NCBI GenBank assembly: GCA_964402505.1
Contig: CAYOCP010000017.1
Coordinates: 1-64,000 of the forward strand
DNA length: 64,000 nt
Source of the DNA: SLRI01 sp964402505
Lineage (GTDB): Bacteria; Pseudomonadota; Alphaproteobacteria; Geminicoccales; Geminicoccaceae
Direction of reading: 5' to 3'
Shown here: piece by piece, positions 11,683 to 20,990 of the stretch
How the letters are laid out: every line of letters begins with the position of its first letter
How positions within the stretch are numbered: position 1 is the first letter of the stretch
Notes under the pieces: model-generated
What the model was told of the DNA's origin: nothing
The model's input: the letters and a program-made list of their open reading frames with translations, nothing else
Databases searched by the model: none
Position numbers and translations under genes: made by a program

Positions 11683-13202
11683 GCGACGTCGAGCCTCGCG
11701 GTCGCGCGTTCGAGCCAGTCGGCGACGCGCCGGCGGGCCGCCTCGTTCAGATGCAGGCCGAGCTTGCTGCGGCGCCAGAGCACGTCGTCGGCGGTGATCG
11801 CCCATTCGTGCGCCACGAGATAGTCGAGCTCGGCGGCGTAGAGGTCGCCGCCCAGATGCTGTCCGAGATCGTCCAGTCCCCGCCTCCCCCCGACGATGGC
11901 CTCCGCCCGCGAACCATAGGAGCGCGCCAGACGGGTCGCAAGCGCGGCCGGCAGCAGGGGATGCGTCGCCTTGAAGCGCGACAGGAAGGCGGCGAAATCG
12001 CCCTCCGGCAGGTCGCCGCCAGGGAGGTGGGCGCTCGCCGTCCAGTTGCCGGCGGTGCAGCCGATAAGCGGGCAGAGCCGTTCGAGCGCGTGCTCGGCGA
12101 GCCTTCGGTAGGTCGTGATCTTGCCGCCGAAGATCGAGAGCAGGGGCGCGCGGCCGGCACCGCCCTCGACATCGAAGACGTAGTCCCGCGTCACCGCCGA
12201 GGCGCTGCCGCTCGCATCGTCGTAGAGCGGGCGCACGCCGCTGTAGGACCAGACCACGTCGGCCGGGCCGATCCGCCGGCGGAAGTAGCGGTTGACCACG
12301 GCGCAGAGATAGTCGGTCTCGGCGGGCGAGATCGTGGCCTCGGCCGGATCGCCGTCATGCTCGACATCGGTCGTGCCGATCAGGCTGAAGTCGGATTCGT
12401 AGGGGATGACGAAGACGATGCGCTTGTCGGTGTTCTGGAGGATGTAGGGGTGCGCACCTTCGTAGAGGCGCCGCGTGACGATGTGCGAGCCCTTGACCAG
12501 CCGCACCCGCTTGGTGCTGCGCTGACGCAGCCGGTCGGCGATGAAGCGGTCGACCCAGGGGCCGGCGGCATTGACCAGCGCCCGGGCGCGCACGCTCCGC
12601 GCGGCACCCGTCCGGGTGCAGCGGAGATCGACGCGCCAGCCCGCGTCCTCGCGCACCGCGCCCGTGCATTCGGTGCGGGTCAGGATCTCGGCCCCCCGCT
12701 CCCGGGCGTCGATGGCGTTGAGCACGACGAGGCGGCTGTCCATCACCCAGGCGTCGCTGTAGGTGAAGCCGCGTGTCACCCAGTCCTGCAGCGGGTCGCC
12801 CATGGGCCCCGGCGCGGCGAGGTCGACCGCCTTCGAGCCCGGCAGGATCTCGCGGCCGCCCAGATGGTCGTAGAGGAAGAGGCCCGTGCGGATCAGCCAG
12901 GCCGGCCGCTGCTCCGGGCTGTGCGGCAGCACGAAGGTCAAAGGCCAGATGATGTGCGGGGCGGCCCGGAGCAGCACCTCGCGCTCGATCAGCGCCTCGC
13001 GCACGAGGCGGAACTCGTAGTGCTCGAGGTAGCGGAGCCCGCCGTGGATCAGCTTGGAGGAGGCCGAGGAGGTGTGGCTGGCGAGATCGTCGCGCTCGAC
13101 GAGGAGCACGGAGAGGCCGCGCCCGGCCGCGTCACGCGCGATGCCGGCACCGTTGATGCCGCCGCCGACGACGACCAGATCGTGCTCCGCCCGTTGCGCC
13201 AA
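11679..13202 (-). CDS. glpD: FAD-dependent glycerol-3-phosphate dehydrogenase GlpD
   Basis: Membrane-associated flavoenzyme (507 aa) that oxidises glycerol-3-phosphate to dihydroxyacetone phosphate and passes electrons to quinone. The N-terminal FAD motif is VVGGGINGAGIARDAAGRG, followed by the family signature SSASSKLIHGGLRYLE. The C-terminal helical DAO_C domain begins near residue 390. The start is TTG 13202 with a strong AAAGGAGG ribosome site. It is the first gene of the glycerol operon. The 110-bp upstream region holds inverted repeats that look like a DeoR-type (GlpR) operator. No glpK or glpR is in the window. Confidence 0.95.
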   Translation of the reverse strand: MAQRAEHDLVVVGGGINGAGIARDAAGRGLSVLLVERDDLASHTSSASSKLIHGGLRYLEHYEFRLVREALIEREVLLRAAPHIIWPLTFVLPHSPEQRPAWLIRTGLFLYDHLGGREILPGSKAVDLAAPGPMGDPLQDWVTRGFTYSDAWVMDSRLVVLNAIDARERGAEILTRTECTGAVREDAGWRVDLRCTRTGAARSVRARALVNAAGPWVDRFIADRLRQRSTKRVRLVKGSHIVTRRLYEGAHPYILQNTDKRIVFVIPYESDFSLIGTTDVEHDGDPAEATISPAETDYLCAVVNRYFRRRIGPADVVWSYSGVRPLYDDASGSASAVTRDYVFDVEGGAGRAPLLSIFGGKITTYRRLAEHALERLCPLIGCTAGNWTASAHLPGGDLPEGDFAAFLSRFKATHPLLPAALATRLARSYGSRAEAIVGGRRGLDDLGQHLGGDLYAAELDYLVAHEWAITADDVLWRRSKLGLHLNEAARRRVADWLERATARLDVA

Positions 13203-13248
13203 GGCCGCCCTCCTCCTTTCACGCGCTCGTGGGCTATCACGGCTTTCA

Positions 13249-13268
13249 CCCTTTCACAAGTGAAAGGG
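13249..13268. promoter_or_regulatory. Inverted repeat upstream of glpD, candidate GlpR operator
   Basis: Perfect 9-bp arms CCCTTTCAC/GTGAAAGGG separated by AA, 47-66 nt upstream of the glpD start. Two further CTTTCAC half-sites lie at 13216-13222 and 13243-13249. A second repeat, TTCG-TTTG-CGAA, occupies 13298-13309. Clustered short repeats with TTTCA/TGAAA or TTCG/CGAA halves are typical of DeoR-family repressors such as GlpR. The assignment to GlpR is an inference from position. Confidence 0.5.
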
Positions 13269-13312
13269 CACTACGCGCGATTGCGCGCATGTCGAGGTTC
13301 GTTTGCGAAAAT

Positions 13313-14110
13313 TCAGCCTTGGAGGAAGCGCTGGACCGCCTCGAGGAAAGGCCTCGGCGCCTCGACGTGCAGCCAGTGGCCGGCGGCGGGAATGGTGACG
13401 ATCTCGACCGCCGGAAAGAGTGCTCGAAGGGCGGCGATGCCGGCGGCGTCGACATAGGGGCTGCGCTCGCCGCGAAGGGCGAGGACCGGTCCGGCGAAGG
13501 GCTGCCGCCCCTCCTCCCCGTCCCCGGGCCAGCCGGTGAGGTTCTTCATGGCGCGGCGGAGCACGTCGAGATTGGGCCGCCAGCGTGGCGTGCCGGCCTC
13601 GTCGAAATCGAGGTTCTGCAGGAGGAACTGCCGCACGCCCGGATCGGTGATGGCCGGGGCCATGGCGGCGTCGGCGGTGGCGCGGCGGTCGATGGCGGCG
13701 AGGTCGAGATCGCGCATGGCGTCGAGCTCGAGGGAGAAGTCGTGGGCGTAGGCCAGAGGGGCGATGTCGGCGACGATCAGCCGCTCGACCAGGGCGGGAC
13801 GGTCGAGGGCCAGGGTCATCGCCACCTTGCCGCCCATGCTGTGGCCGAGGAGGGCCACGCGCTGCAACCCCTCGGTCTCGATCAGCGAGGCGACATCGGC
13901 CGCCATGGCGGGATAGTGCATGACGTCGGACCAGGGGGAATGGCCGTGATTGCGCAGATCGACCAAATAGACGCGCCGCCCGCGCGCCAACGCCTTGCCG
14001 TGGCCCTGCCAGTTGCGCTGCGAGCCCAGAAGCCCGTGCAGGACGAGAAGCGGCGCCGGCCCCGTCGGCCCCTCGAGCTCGCGGGTCGCGAGCCGCAGGG
14101 GCCGGCTCAA
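13313..14110 (-). CDS. Alpha/beta hydrolase (YbfF-like esterase)
   Basis: A 265-aa alpha/beta-hydrolase fold protein. The oxyanion region is LHGLLGSQRNW, the nucleophile elbow is GHSMGG, an acid follows in the C-terminal half, and the catalytic His is in AGHWLH. It resembles the YbfF/acyl-CoA esterase group. The substrate cannot be told from sequence. The start is read as TTG 14110, overlapping the cfa stop as TTGA, which suggests coupling to the upstream gene. It ends 110 bp before glpD, so it probably belongs to the cfa transcript rather than the glycerol operon. Confidence 0.82.
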   Translation of the reverse strand: MSRPLRLATRELEGPTGPAPLLVLHGLLGSQRNWQGHGKALARGRRVYLVDLRNHGHSPWSDVMHYPAMAADVASLIETEGLQRVALLGHSMGGKVAMTLALDRPALVERLIVADIAPLAYAHDFSLELDAMRDLDLAAIDRRATADAAMAPAITDPGVRQFLLQNLDFDEAGTPRWRPNLDVLRRAMKNLTGWPGDGEEGRQPFAGPVLALRGERSPYVDAAGIAALRALFPAVEIVTIPAAGHWLHVEAPRPFLEAVQRFLQG

Positions 14111-15345
14111 GCGACCAGCCGGTAGCGGGCGGGCTCAGCCCTGGCGAGGCGCGCCTCCTCGGCCGCGATGTAGTCGCGGGTGAGCGGCACCGCGTCCCGC
14201 TTCTTCGCGAGCTGGATCTGGAAGACCATGCCGTCCATGCAACGGAAGAAGGCCTCGGAGCCGGCGAGGTAGAACTCCCACATCCGGCAGAATCGCTCGT
14301 CGTAGAGGTCGGCCGCCTCGTCCCAGTGGTCGAGGAAGCGGCTGCGCCAGGCCTTCAGGGTTTCGGCGTAGTGCAGGCGCAGGATCTCGATGTCGGTGAC
14401 CCAGAGCCCCGCCTGCTCGATGATCGGCAGGACCTCGGAGAGCGCCGGTATGTAGCCGCCCGGGAAGATGTACTTGCGGATGAAGTCGGCGGTGGCGGAC
14501 GGGCCGGCGCTGCGGCTGATCGAATGGACCAGGGCCACCCCGTCATCGTCCAGCCGGTCATGGATCTGCTGGAAGTAGCGGCGGTAGTGGTCGATCCCGA
14601 CATGCTCGAACATGCCCACCGAGACGATCCGATCGAAGCGGCCCTCCGTCTCGCGGTAGTCCTGCATGAGGAAGCGCACGCGGCCCTCGAGCCCGCCTTC
14701 CTGGGCGCGCCGCATGGCGTAGGCGTGCTGCTCGACCGAGAGGGTGAGGCCGGTGACGTCGACATCCTCGACCTGGGCGAGGTAGATGCCGAGCCCGCCC
14801 CAGCCGCAGCCGATGTCGAGCACCTTCTGGCCCGGCCGGAGCAGGAGCTTGGCGGCCAAATGGCGCTTCTTCGCGAGCTGCGCCTCCTCGAGGCTGGCGC
14901 CGGGACGCGGGAAGTAGCCGCACGAGTACTGGCGGTCCGGGTCGAGGAACATGCGGTAGAGCGTGCTCGAAAGATCGTAGTGGTGGGCGACGTTGCGCTT
15001 CGAGCGGGCGGTCGAATTGTACTGGCGGGCGCGGCGGAGGGCGTAGCCGATGCCGCTGGCGAGGCGGCCGAGGCGGCTTGGGCCGATCCGTGCCTGGTTG
15101 ACCGCGCCGATCTCGATCACGTCGTAGATCGAGCCTTCCTCGACGAGGATGCGGCCGTCCATGTAGCCTTCGCCGAGCGCCAGCTCGGGGTGCCAGAGCA
15201 GGGCCCTCTCGATACCCCGATCGGTGAAGCGGATGACCGCGCGCGGCCCCCCCTCACCCCTGAACTCGTGCACCGTGCCGCCGGCATCGACGACCACAAG
15301 ATGACCATAGGTGACCAGCCGCCTGAGCATTCCGGCGATCAGCAT
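14107..15345 (-). CDS. cfa: Cyclopropane-fatty-acyl-phospholipid synthase
   Basis: SAM-dependent enzyme (412 aa) that adds a methylene bridge to unsaturated fatty acyl chains of membrane phospholipids. The SAM motif VLDIGCGWGGLGIYLA and the family segments NVAHHYDLSSTLYRMFLD, QYSCGYF and FPGGYIP are all present. The N-terminal domain of about 110 aa is normal for the family. ATG 15345 is the best start, but its ribosome site is weak and an ATG 15 nt downstream is a possible alternative. Cyclopropane lipids are usually made in stationary phase or under stress, which suits the neighbouring storage and osmolyte genes. Confidence 0.93.
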   Translation of the reverse strand: MLIAGMLRRLVTYGHLVVVDAGGTVHEFRGEGGPRAVIRFTDRGIERALLWHPELALGEGYMDGRILVEEGSIYDVIEIGAVNQARIGPSRLGRLASGIGYALRRARQYNSTARSKRNVAHHYDLSSTLYRMFLDPDRQYSCGYFPRPGASLEEAQLAKKRHLAAKLLLRPGQKVLDIGCGWGGLGIYLAQVEDVDVTGLTLSVEQHAYAMRRAQEGGLEGRVRFLMQDYRETEGRFDRIVSVGMFEHVGIDHYRRYFQQIHDRLDDDGVALVHSISRSAGPSATADFIRKYIFPGGYIPALSEVLPIIEQAGLWVTDIEILRLHYAETLKAWRSRFLDHWDEAADLYDERFCRMWEFYLAGSEAFFRCMDGMVFQIQLAKKRDAVPLTRDYIAAEEARLARAEPARYRLVA

Positions 15346-15443
15346 GACGACACCCGCTCGCTTGCGCTTCCCTTTTGTGGGCGGAGCATGACTCCCTTCG
15401 CCAGCGATTTCAACGCTCAAGCCTCGGGCCGGTTCCGGTCGGC

Positions 15444-17678
15444 TCAGGGCTCGAGGGCGTAGGCGACGGTCGCGAGGGGCGGCAGCACCATGTTGATGGA
15501 GGCGGGCCGGCCGTGCCAGGGCACCTCCTCGGTCATGACCTCGGCTCCAGAGCCGATGCCGCTGCCGCCGTAGCGCGCGGCGTCGGTGTTCAGGACCTCG
15601 ACCCAGCGGCCGGGTGCCGGCACGCCGATCCGGTAGCCGTGGCGCACGACCGGCGTGAAGTTGCAGACCACGACGACGACGCTGTTGGGCTCGCTGCCCT
15701 TGCGGAGATAGCTCAGGACACTCTGCTCGGCATCGGCGGCGTCGATCCACTCGAAGCCCTCGGGCTCGCAGTCGTGCTCGTGGAGGGCGGGGCGCGAGCG
15801 GTAGACGCGGTTGAGGTCGCGCACCAGGAGCTGCGCGCCCTTGTGCATGGGATCGTCGAGCAGGTGCCAGTCGAGGCTGCTCTCGTAGTTCCACTCGCGC
15901 TCCTGGCCGAACTCCGAGCCCATGAACAGCAGCTTCTTGCCCGGATGGGTCCACATGAAGCCCAGATAGGCGCGAAGATTGGCGAAGCGCTGCCAGCGGT
16001 CGCCCGGCATCCGGCCGAGCAGCGAGCCCTTGCCGTGCACCACCTCGTCGTGGCTGATCGGCAGGACGAAGTTCTCCGAGAAGGCGTAGAGCAGGCCGAA
16101 GGTCAGATTGTTCTGGTGGTAGCGGCGATGGACGGGGTCCTCACCGATGTAATGCAGCGTGTCGTGCATCCACCCCATGTTCCACTTGTAGCCGAAGCCG
16201 AGCCCGCCGAGATAGACCGGCCGGGACACCGCCGGCCAAGCGGTGGATTCCTCGGCGATCGAGGTGGCGCCCGGATGCTCGCCGTAGACCAGCTCGTTCA
16301 GCCGCTTGAGGAAGGCGATGGCCTCGAGGTTCTCGTTGCCGCCGTGGACGTTGGGCTCCCACTCGCCCGCCTTGCGCGAATAGTCGAGGTAGAGCATCGA
16401 GGCCACGGCATCGACGCGAATGCCGTCGACATGGAACTTCTCCATCCAGTAGAGGGCGTTGGCGTGGAGGAAGTTGGCCACCTCGCTGCGGCCATAATTG
16501 TAGATCGCCGTGTTCCAGTCCTGGTGGAACCCCTTTCTCGGGTCGAGATGCTCGTAGAGGGCGGTGCCGTCGAAATTGATGAGGCCGTGCGCGTCGGTCG
16601 GAAAGTGGCCGGGAACCCAGTCGATCAGGACGCCGATGCCGGCGGCGTGCGCGGCGTCGACGAAGGCCGCGAACTCCTCCGGCGTGCCGTGGCGGATGGT
16701 GGGGGCGAAGAGGCCGACCGGCTGATAGCCCCAGGAGCCGTCGAAGGGGTATTCCGAGATCGGCATGAGCTCGATGTGGGTGAAGCCCATCTCGCGGACA
16801 TAGGCGACGAGGCGTTCGGCGAGCTCGACATAGGAGAGGTAGCGGTTGCCCTCCTCGGGCACGCGCATCCAGGATCCCAGATGGACCTCGTAGATGCTGA
16901 TGGGTGCGGTTCGCTCCTGCGCCCGCTTGCGCGCCTCGAGCCAGGCGGCGTCCTGCCACTCGTGGCGGACGAGACCATGCACGACGGAAGCGTTGGCCGG
17001 CGGATGCTCGGCGCGAAAGCCGACCGGATCGGCCTTGAGAGGCAGCATCTCGCCTCGCGGGCCGACCAGCTCGAACTTGTAGAGCTCGCCCTTCTGCAGG
17101 TTCGGGACGAAGAGCTCGAAGCAGCCGCATTCGATGCGCTTGCGCATGGCGTGGCGGCGGCCGTCCCAGTTGTTGAAGGGACCGACCACCGAGGCGCGCC
17201 GCGCATTGGGCGCCCAGACGGCGAAGCGGGTGCCGAGAACGCCGTCCATCTCGGCGGGGTGCGCGCCGAGCTGCTCGTAGAGCCGGAGATGGCGGCCCTC
17301 GGCGAGCAGGTAGACGTCCATCTCGCCGAGCACGGTGCCGAAGCGGTAGGGGTCCTCGATCTCCATGGGTGCCGTGCCGTTGCCCCAGTCGACGAGCAGC
17401 CGGTAGGCGAAGGGTGTCTTCGTCCGGGGCAGGCGGGCGGCGAAGAAGCCGGCATCGTCGAGCCGCTCGAGGCTCACGACTTCCCTGCCGCTCGCCGCAT
17501 CGACGAGACCGACCGCGACGGCGCCGGGCTGGAAGGTTCTGACGACGAGTCCGTCCGGGGTCCGGTGCATGCCGAAGATGCCGAACGGGTTCTCGTGGGT
17601 GCCGCGGATGACGGCCTCGAGCTCGGCCCGCTCGACCAGCGGCCGGCTCTCCATCTCTTTCTTTCGGGTCTCAGCCAT
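15444..17678 (-). CDS. glgB: 1,4-alpha-glucan branching enzyme GlgB
   Basis: GH13 branching enzyme (744 aa) that introduces alpha-1,6 branches into linear alpha-glucan. It has two N-terminal beta modules (CBM48, about 25-120 and 140-240) and the GH13 barrel with nucleophile Asp423 (GIRVDA), acid Glu476 (IAEES) and Asp544 (SHDEV). Length matches E. coli GlgB (728 aa). Its start overlaps the treS/mak stop by 8 nt, so it is the third gene of a glgE-treS/mak-glgB operon that builds branched glucan from maltose-1-phosphate. No glgA or glgC is present in the window. Confidence 0.96.
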   Translation of the reverse strand: MAETRKKEMESRPLVERAELEAVIRGTHENPFGIFGMHRTPDGLVVRTFQPGAVAVGLVDAASGREVVSLERLDDAGFFAARLPRTKTPFAYRLLVDWGNGTAPMEIEDPYRFGTVLGEMDVYLLAEGRHLRLYEQLGAHPAEMDGVLGTRFAVWAPNARRASVVGPFNNWDGRRHAMRKRIECGCFELFVPNLQKGELYKFELVGPRGEMLPLKADPVGFRAEHPPANASVVHGLVRHEWQDAAWLEARKRAQERTAPISIYEVHLGSWMRVPEEGNRYLSYVELAERLVAYVREMGFTHIELMPISEYPFDGSWGYQPVGLFAPTIRHGTPEEFAAFVDAAHAAGIGVLIDWVPGHFPTDAHGLINFDGTALYEHLDPRKGFHQDWNTAIYNYGRSEVANFLHANALYWMEKFHVDGIRVDAVASMLYLDYSRKAGEWEPNVHGGNENLEAIAFLKRLNELVYGEHPGATSIAEESTAWPAVSRPVYLGGLGFGYKWNMGWMHDTLHYIGEDPVHRRYHQNNLTFGLLYAFSENFVLPISHDEVVHGKGSLLGRMPGDRWQRFANLRAYLGFMWTHPGKKLLFMGSEFGQEREWNYESSLDWHLLDDPMHKGAQLLVRDLNRVYRSRPALHEHDCEPEGFEWIDAADAEQSVLSYLRKGSEPNSVVVVVCNFTPVVRHGYRIGVPAPGRWVEVLNTDAARYGGSGIGSGAEVMTEEVPWHGRPASINMVLPPLATVAYALEP

Positions 17679-20600
17679 CGCCGAAAAGCCCCTTTCGCTG
17701 CTCTGGGTCGAGAAGGCCGAGCACGCCGCGCACCGGAATGCCGAGCCAGCCCGGCCGGTTGGCGGCCTCGTAGGCGATCTCGTAGGAAACCTTCTCGATC
17801 AGGAAGAGCTCGAGCACGGCATCGAAGACCGCCCGGTCCTCCGGCACGCTGCTGCAGCCCGAGGCATGCTGGCGGTAGCTGTCGAGAAACTGCCGCATCG
17901 CCGCCTCGCGCCAAGTGGCCGCCAGTGGCCGCACATGGTCGATATGCGCCGGATCGCGCTCGGCGAACCGGTCGAGCGCCGCCACGGCACCGTAGTCGAG
18001 CGAGCGCAGCATGCCGGCCACGTCCTTGAGCGGCGAGGTCTTGGCGCGCCGCTCCTCGAGATCGCGTTGCGGCTCGCCCTCGAAGTCGAGGATGTAGACG
18101 TCGCCCTTGGCGATCAGCACCTGTCCGAGATGGTAGTCGCCGTGCAGCCGCGTCTTGGTGGAGCGGACCTCCACCTCGCCGAGCTCGGCGATCCGCCGTC
18201 GCAGCTCCGGTGCGGCGTCGACGAAGGACCGGGCGAGCAAGGCCTCCTCCTCGTCGAGGCGGGGCACCGCGCGCTCGACGATGGCGGTGGCGCGGTCGAG
18301 CTCGGCCTCGATGCCGGCGACCCAGCGGCGCCGGTCGGCCGCCTCGATGGGCTCGGGCCGGAAGGCCGGATCCTCGGTCGGCATGGCGAAGGCGCGGTGC
18401 ATCTCGGCGGTCCGCTGGCCGATGGTCGCCGCGAGCTGCAGGTAGACGCCGAACGATTCGCCCCCCTCCTCGCCGTTCTGCTCGAGCACCAGCGTCTCGA
18501 GCTCGCGGGCGAGATGGTCGAGCGTCCAGGCCCAGCCGTCGCCCTGGTTGAGGACGAAGCCGAAGGCGGCGGCCAGCGTGGTGGTGCCGTCCTCCCCCTC
18601 GAACTCGAGGCTGCCGAGCAAAGGCGGCGTGTTGGCGAAGCCGGCGACGTCGGTGAGGAAGCGGCCGATCTCGACCTCCGGATGCGGGCCGGGCAAGGGC
18701 CGCCGGTAGAGCTTGAGGATCGCCGCCCGGTCGAGGAGCAGCGAGGTGTTGCTCTGCTCGACCGAGAGCCGGCGCACCTCCGGCGGATCGGCCAGCTCGA
18801 CCCGCTCGAAGGCCGGGCTGCGGCTGAAGCGCAAGAGGCCCGAGGCGGTCTCGACCGAGCGCGCGTGGCGGATGCCGTCCAGAAGGTCGAGGGCGAGGTC
18901 GTCGCCGGCGGTGGCGTCGTAGAGCGCGCCGACCTTGGGGCCGCGACGCACCTTGGCCAGGGTGAAGGGGCGCAGCGGCGAGGTGCCGGAAAGGTTGTCC
19001 TCGCCCCAGGCCATGGCCAGCGGCAGCAGGTAGGTCTGCCGGCCCAGGCCCTCGAGATGCACGACGATCTCCGAGAGCAGGGGACCTTCCGCCTTCCCCG
19101 GCAGCTCGAGATGCCGGCCGAACTCGATACGCTCGAGGGGCACACCCTTGGCCGCGAACCAGCGCTGGTTGGCGAGGAAGGAGGCGAGGACGCCGTCCTC
19201 GAGCTCGCGCCGGTTGCGGGGATCGGTGAGCGACCGCCAGCCGCTGGTCATGACGAGGGTGATGAACTCGGGCAAAGGCTCGGGCAGGTCGATATGCCAC
19301 TCCGGCAGGCTCGCCTCGTCGGTCAGGACGAACCAGTAGAAGCCGTGCGCCGGCAGGGTGAGGAGATAGGGAAGATCGCCGATCGGCGGAAAGGTGGTGC
19401 GGCCGAGAAGCTCGACCGGAATCCGCCCTTTTTGCGCCTGGAGCTGCAGCTCGACCGGCTGGGCGTTGCGCGAGAGGTTGACGACGCAGAGGATGGTCTC
19501 GTTCTCGAAGCTGCGCGTGTAGGCCAGGATCTTGCGGTTGCCCGGATAGATGAAGTCGAGCGCGCCACGGCTGAAGGCCTTGTGCTGGCGGCGCACCGTG
19601 ATCAGGCGGTGCATCCATTGCAGCAGCGAGGAGGCGCTGCGGCTCTGGGCCTCGACATTGACCGAGGCGAAACCGTAGAGCGGGTCCATGACCGGCGGCA
19701 GATAGAGGGCCTGCGGGTTGGCGCGGCTGAACCCGCCGTTCCGGTCGGGCGACCATTGCATCGGCGTGCGGACACCGTCGCGGTCGCCGAGATAGATGTT
19801 GTCGCCCATGCCGATCTCGTCGCCGTAATAGAGGACGGGTGTCCCCGGCATCGAGAGCAGAAGGCTGTTCATCAGCTCGATCTTGCGTCGGTCGTTGTCC
19901 ATGAGGGGTGCGAGGCGGCGGCGGATGCCGAGATTGATGCGCGCCCGGCGGTCGCCGGCATAGGTGTTCCACAAGTAGTCGCGCTCGTTCTCCGTCACCA
20001 TCTCGAGCGTCAGCTCGTCATGGTTGCGCAGGAAGATCGCCCATTGGCAGTTGGCCGGGATCTCCGGCGTCTGCCGCATGATGTCGGTGATGGGGGCGCG
20101 GTCCTCCTGCGCCACCGCCATGTACATGCGCGGCATCAGGGGGAAGTGGAAGGCCATGTGGCATTCGTCGCCATTGCCGAAATAGGGGGCCGTGTCCTCC
20201 GGCCACTGGTTGGCCTCGGCGAGCAGCATGCGGCCGGGAAAGTGCTCGTCCATCTCGGCGCGGATGCGCTTGAGGATATCGTGGGTCTCGGGCAGGTTCT
20301 CGTTGGAGGTGCCCTCGCGCTCGACCAGGTAGGGAATGGCGTCGAGCCTGAGCCCGTCGATCCCCATCCGCAGCCAGAAATGCAGGAGCCGCTTGATCTC
20401 CTCCATGACCGGCGGATGGTCGAAGTTGAGATCGGGCTGGTGGCTGTAGAAGCGGTGCCAGAAATAGGCCTTGGCGATCGGGTCCCAGGTCCAGTTGGAC
20501 TTCTCGGTGTCGAGGAAGATGATCCGGGTACCCTTGTATTTCTCGTCGGTGTCGGACCAGACGTAGTAGTTCCTGTGGCTCGAGCCGGGCCGGGCGCGGC

Positions 20601-20979
20601 GAGCCCGCTGGAACCAGGGATGCTGGTCGGAGGTATGGTTGATGACGAGCTCGGTGATCACCCGGAGGTTGCGCCGGTGCGCCTCGTCGATGAACAGCTT
20701 CACGTCGCGCATCGTGCCGTAGGACGGATTGATGCTGCGGTAGTCCTGGATATCGTAGCCGTCGTCGCGCAAGGGCGACGGATAGAACGGCATCAGCCAG
20801 ATGGCCGACGCGCCCAGATCCTGGATGTGATCGAGCTTCTGGGCGAGGCCGGCGAAGTCGCCGACGCCGTCATTGTTGGAATCGAAGTAGGATTTGACGT
20901 GCGTCTGGTAGATGATCGCATCCTTGTACCAGAGCGGGTCCGTGCGATCGACGACGGGCTTCTTGTTTCTTGGTGCCAT
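17671..20979 (-). CDS. treS: Trehalose synthase fused to maltokinase (TreS-Mak)
   Basis: A two-domain fusion of 1102 aa. The N-terminal GH13 TreS half (about 1-560) interconverts trehalose and maltose; it carries nucleophile Asp213 (GLRLDA), acid Glu255 (LLAEAN) and Asp321 (RNHDEL). The C-terminal half (about 600-1102) is a maltokinase (Mak/Pep2) that phosphorylates maltose to maltose-1-phosphate; it has the kinase motifs LHGDYHLGQV (His946, Asp948) and ILDFEGEP (965-972). Both active sites look intact, so one polypeptide converts trehalose to the GlgE substrate. TreS-Mak fusions are known in proteobacteria. It lies 11 nt after glgE and overlaps glgB. Confidence 0.96.
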   Translation of the reverse strand: MAPRNKKPVVDRTDPLWYKDAIIYQTHVKSYFDSNNDGVGDFAGLAQKLDHIQDLGASAIWLMPFYPSPLRDDGYDIQDYRSINPSYGTMRDVKLFIDEAHRRNLRVITELVINHTSDQHPWFQRARRARPGSSHRNYYVWSDTDEKYKGTRIIFLDTEKSNWTWDPIAKAYFWHRFYSHQPDLNFDHPPVMEEIKRLLHFWLRMGIDGLRLDAIPYLVEREGTSNENLPETHDILKRIRAEMDEHFPGRMLLAEANQWPEDTAPYFGNGDECHMAFHFPLMPRMYMAVAQEDRAPITDIMRQTPEIPANCQWAIFLRNHDELTLEMVTENERDYLWNTYAGDRRARINLGIRRRLAPLMDNDRRKIELMNSLLLSMPGTPVLYYGDEIGMGDNIYLGDRDGVRTPMQWSPDRNGGFSRANPQALYLPPVMDPLYGFASVNVEAQSRSASSLLQWMHRLITVRRQHKAFSRGALDFIYPGNRKILAYTRSFENETILCVVNLSRNAQPVELQLQAQKGRIPVELLGRTTFPPIGDLPYLLTLPAHGFYWFVLTDEASLPEWHIDLPEPLPEFITLVMTSGWRSLTDPRNRRELEDGVLASFLANQRWFAAKGVPLERIEFGRHLELPGKAEGPLLSEIVVHLEGLGRQTYLLPLAMAWGEDNLSGTSPLRPFTLAKVRRGPKVGALYDATAGDDLALDLLDGIRHARSVETASGLLRFSRSPAFERVELADPPEVRRLSVEQSNTSLLLDRAAILKLYRRPLPGPHPEVEIGRFLTDVAGFANTPPLLGSLEFEGEDGTTTLAAAFGFVLNQGDGWAWTLDHLARELETLVLEQNGEEGGESFGVYLQLAATIGQRTAEMHRAFAMPTEDPAFRPEPIEAADRRRWVAGIEAELDRATAIVERAVPRLDEEEALLARSFVDAAPELRRRIAELGEVEVRSTKTRLHGDYHLGQVLIAKGDVYILDFEGEPQRDLEERRAKTSPLKDVAGMLRSLDYGAVAALDRFAERDPAHIDHVRPLAATWREAAMRQFLDSYRQHASGCSSVPEDRAVFDAVLELFLIEKVSYEIAYEAANRPGWLGIPVRGVLGLLDPEQRKGLFGDG

Positions 20980-20990
20980 GTTGCCTGTTC

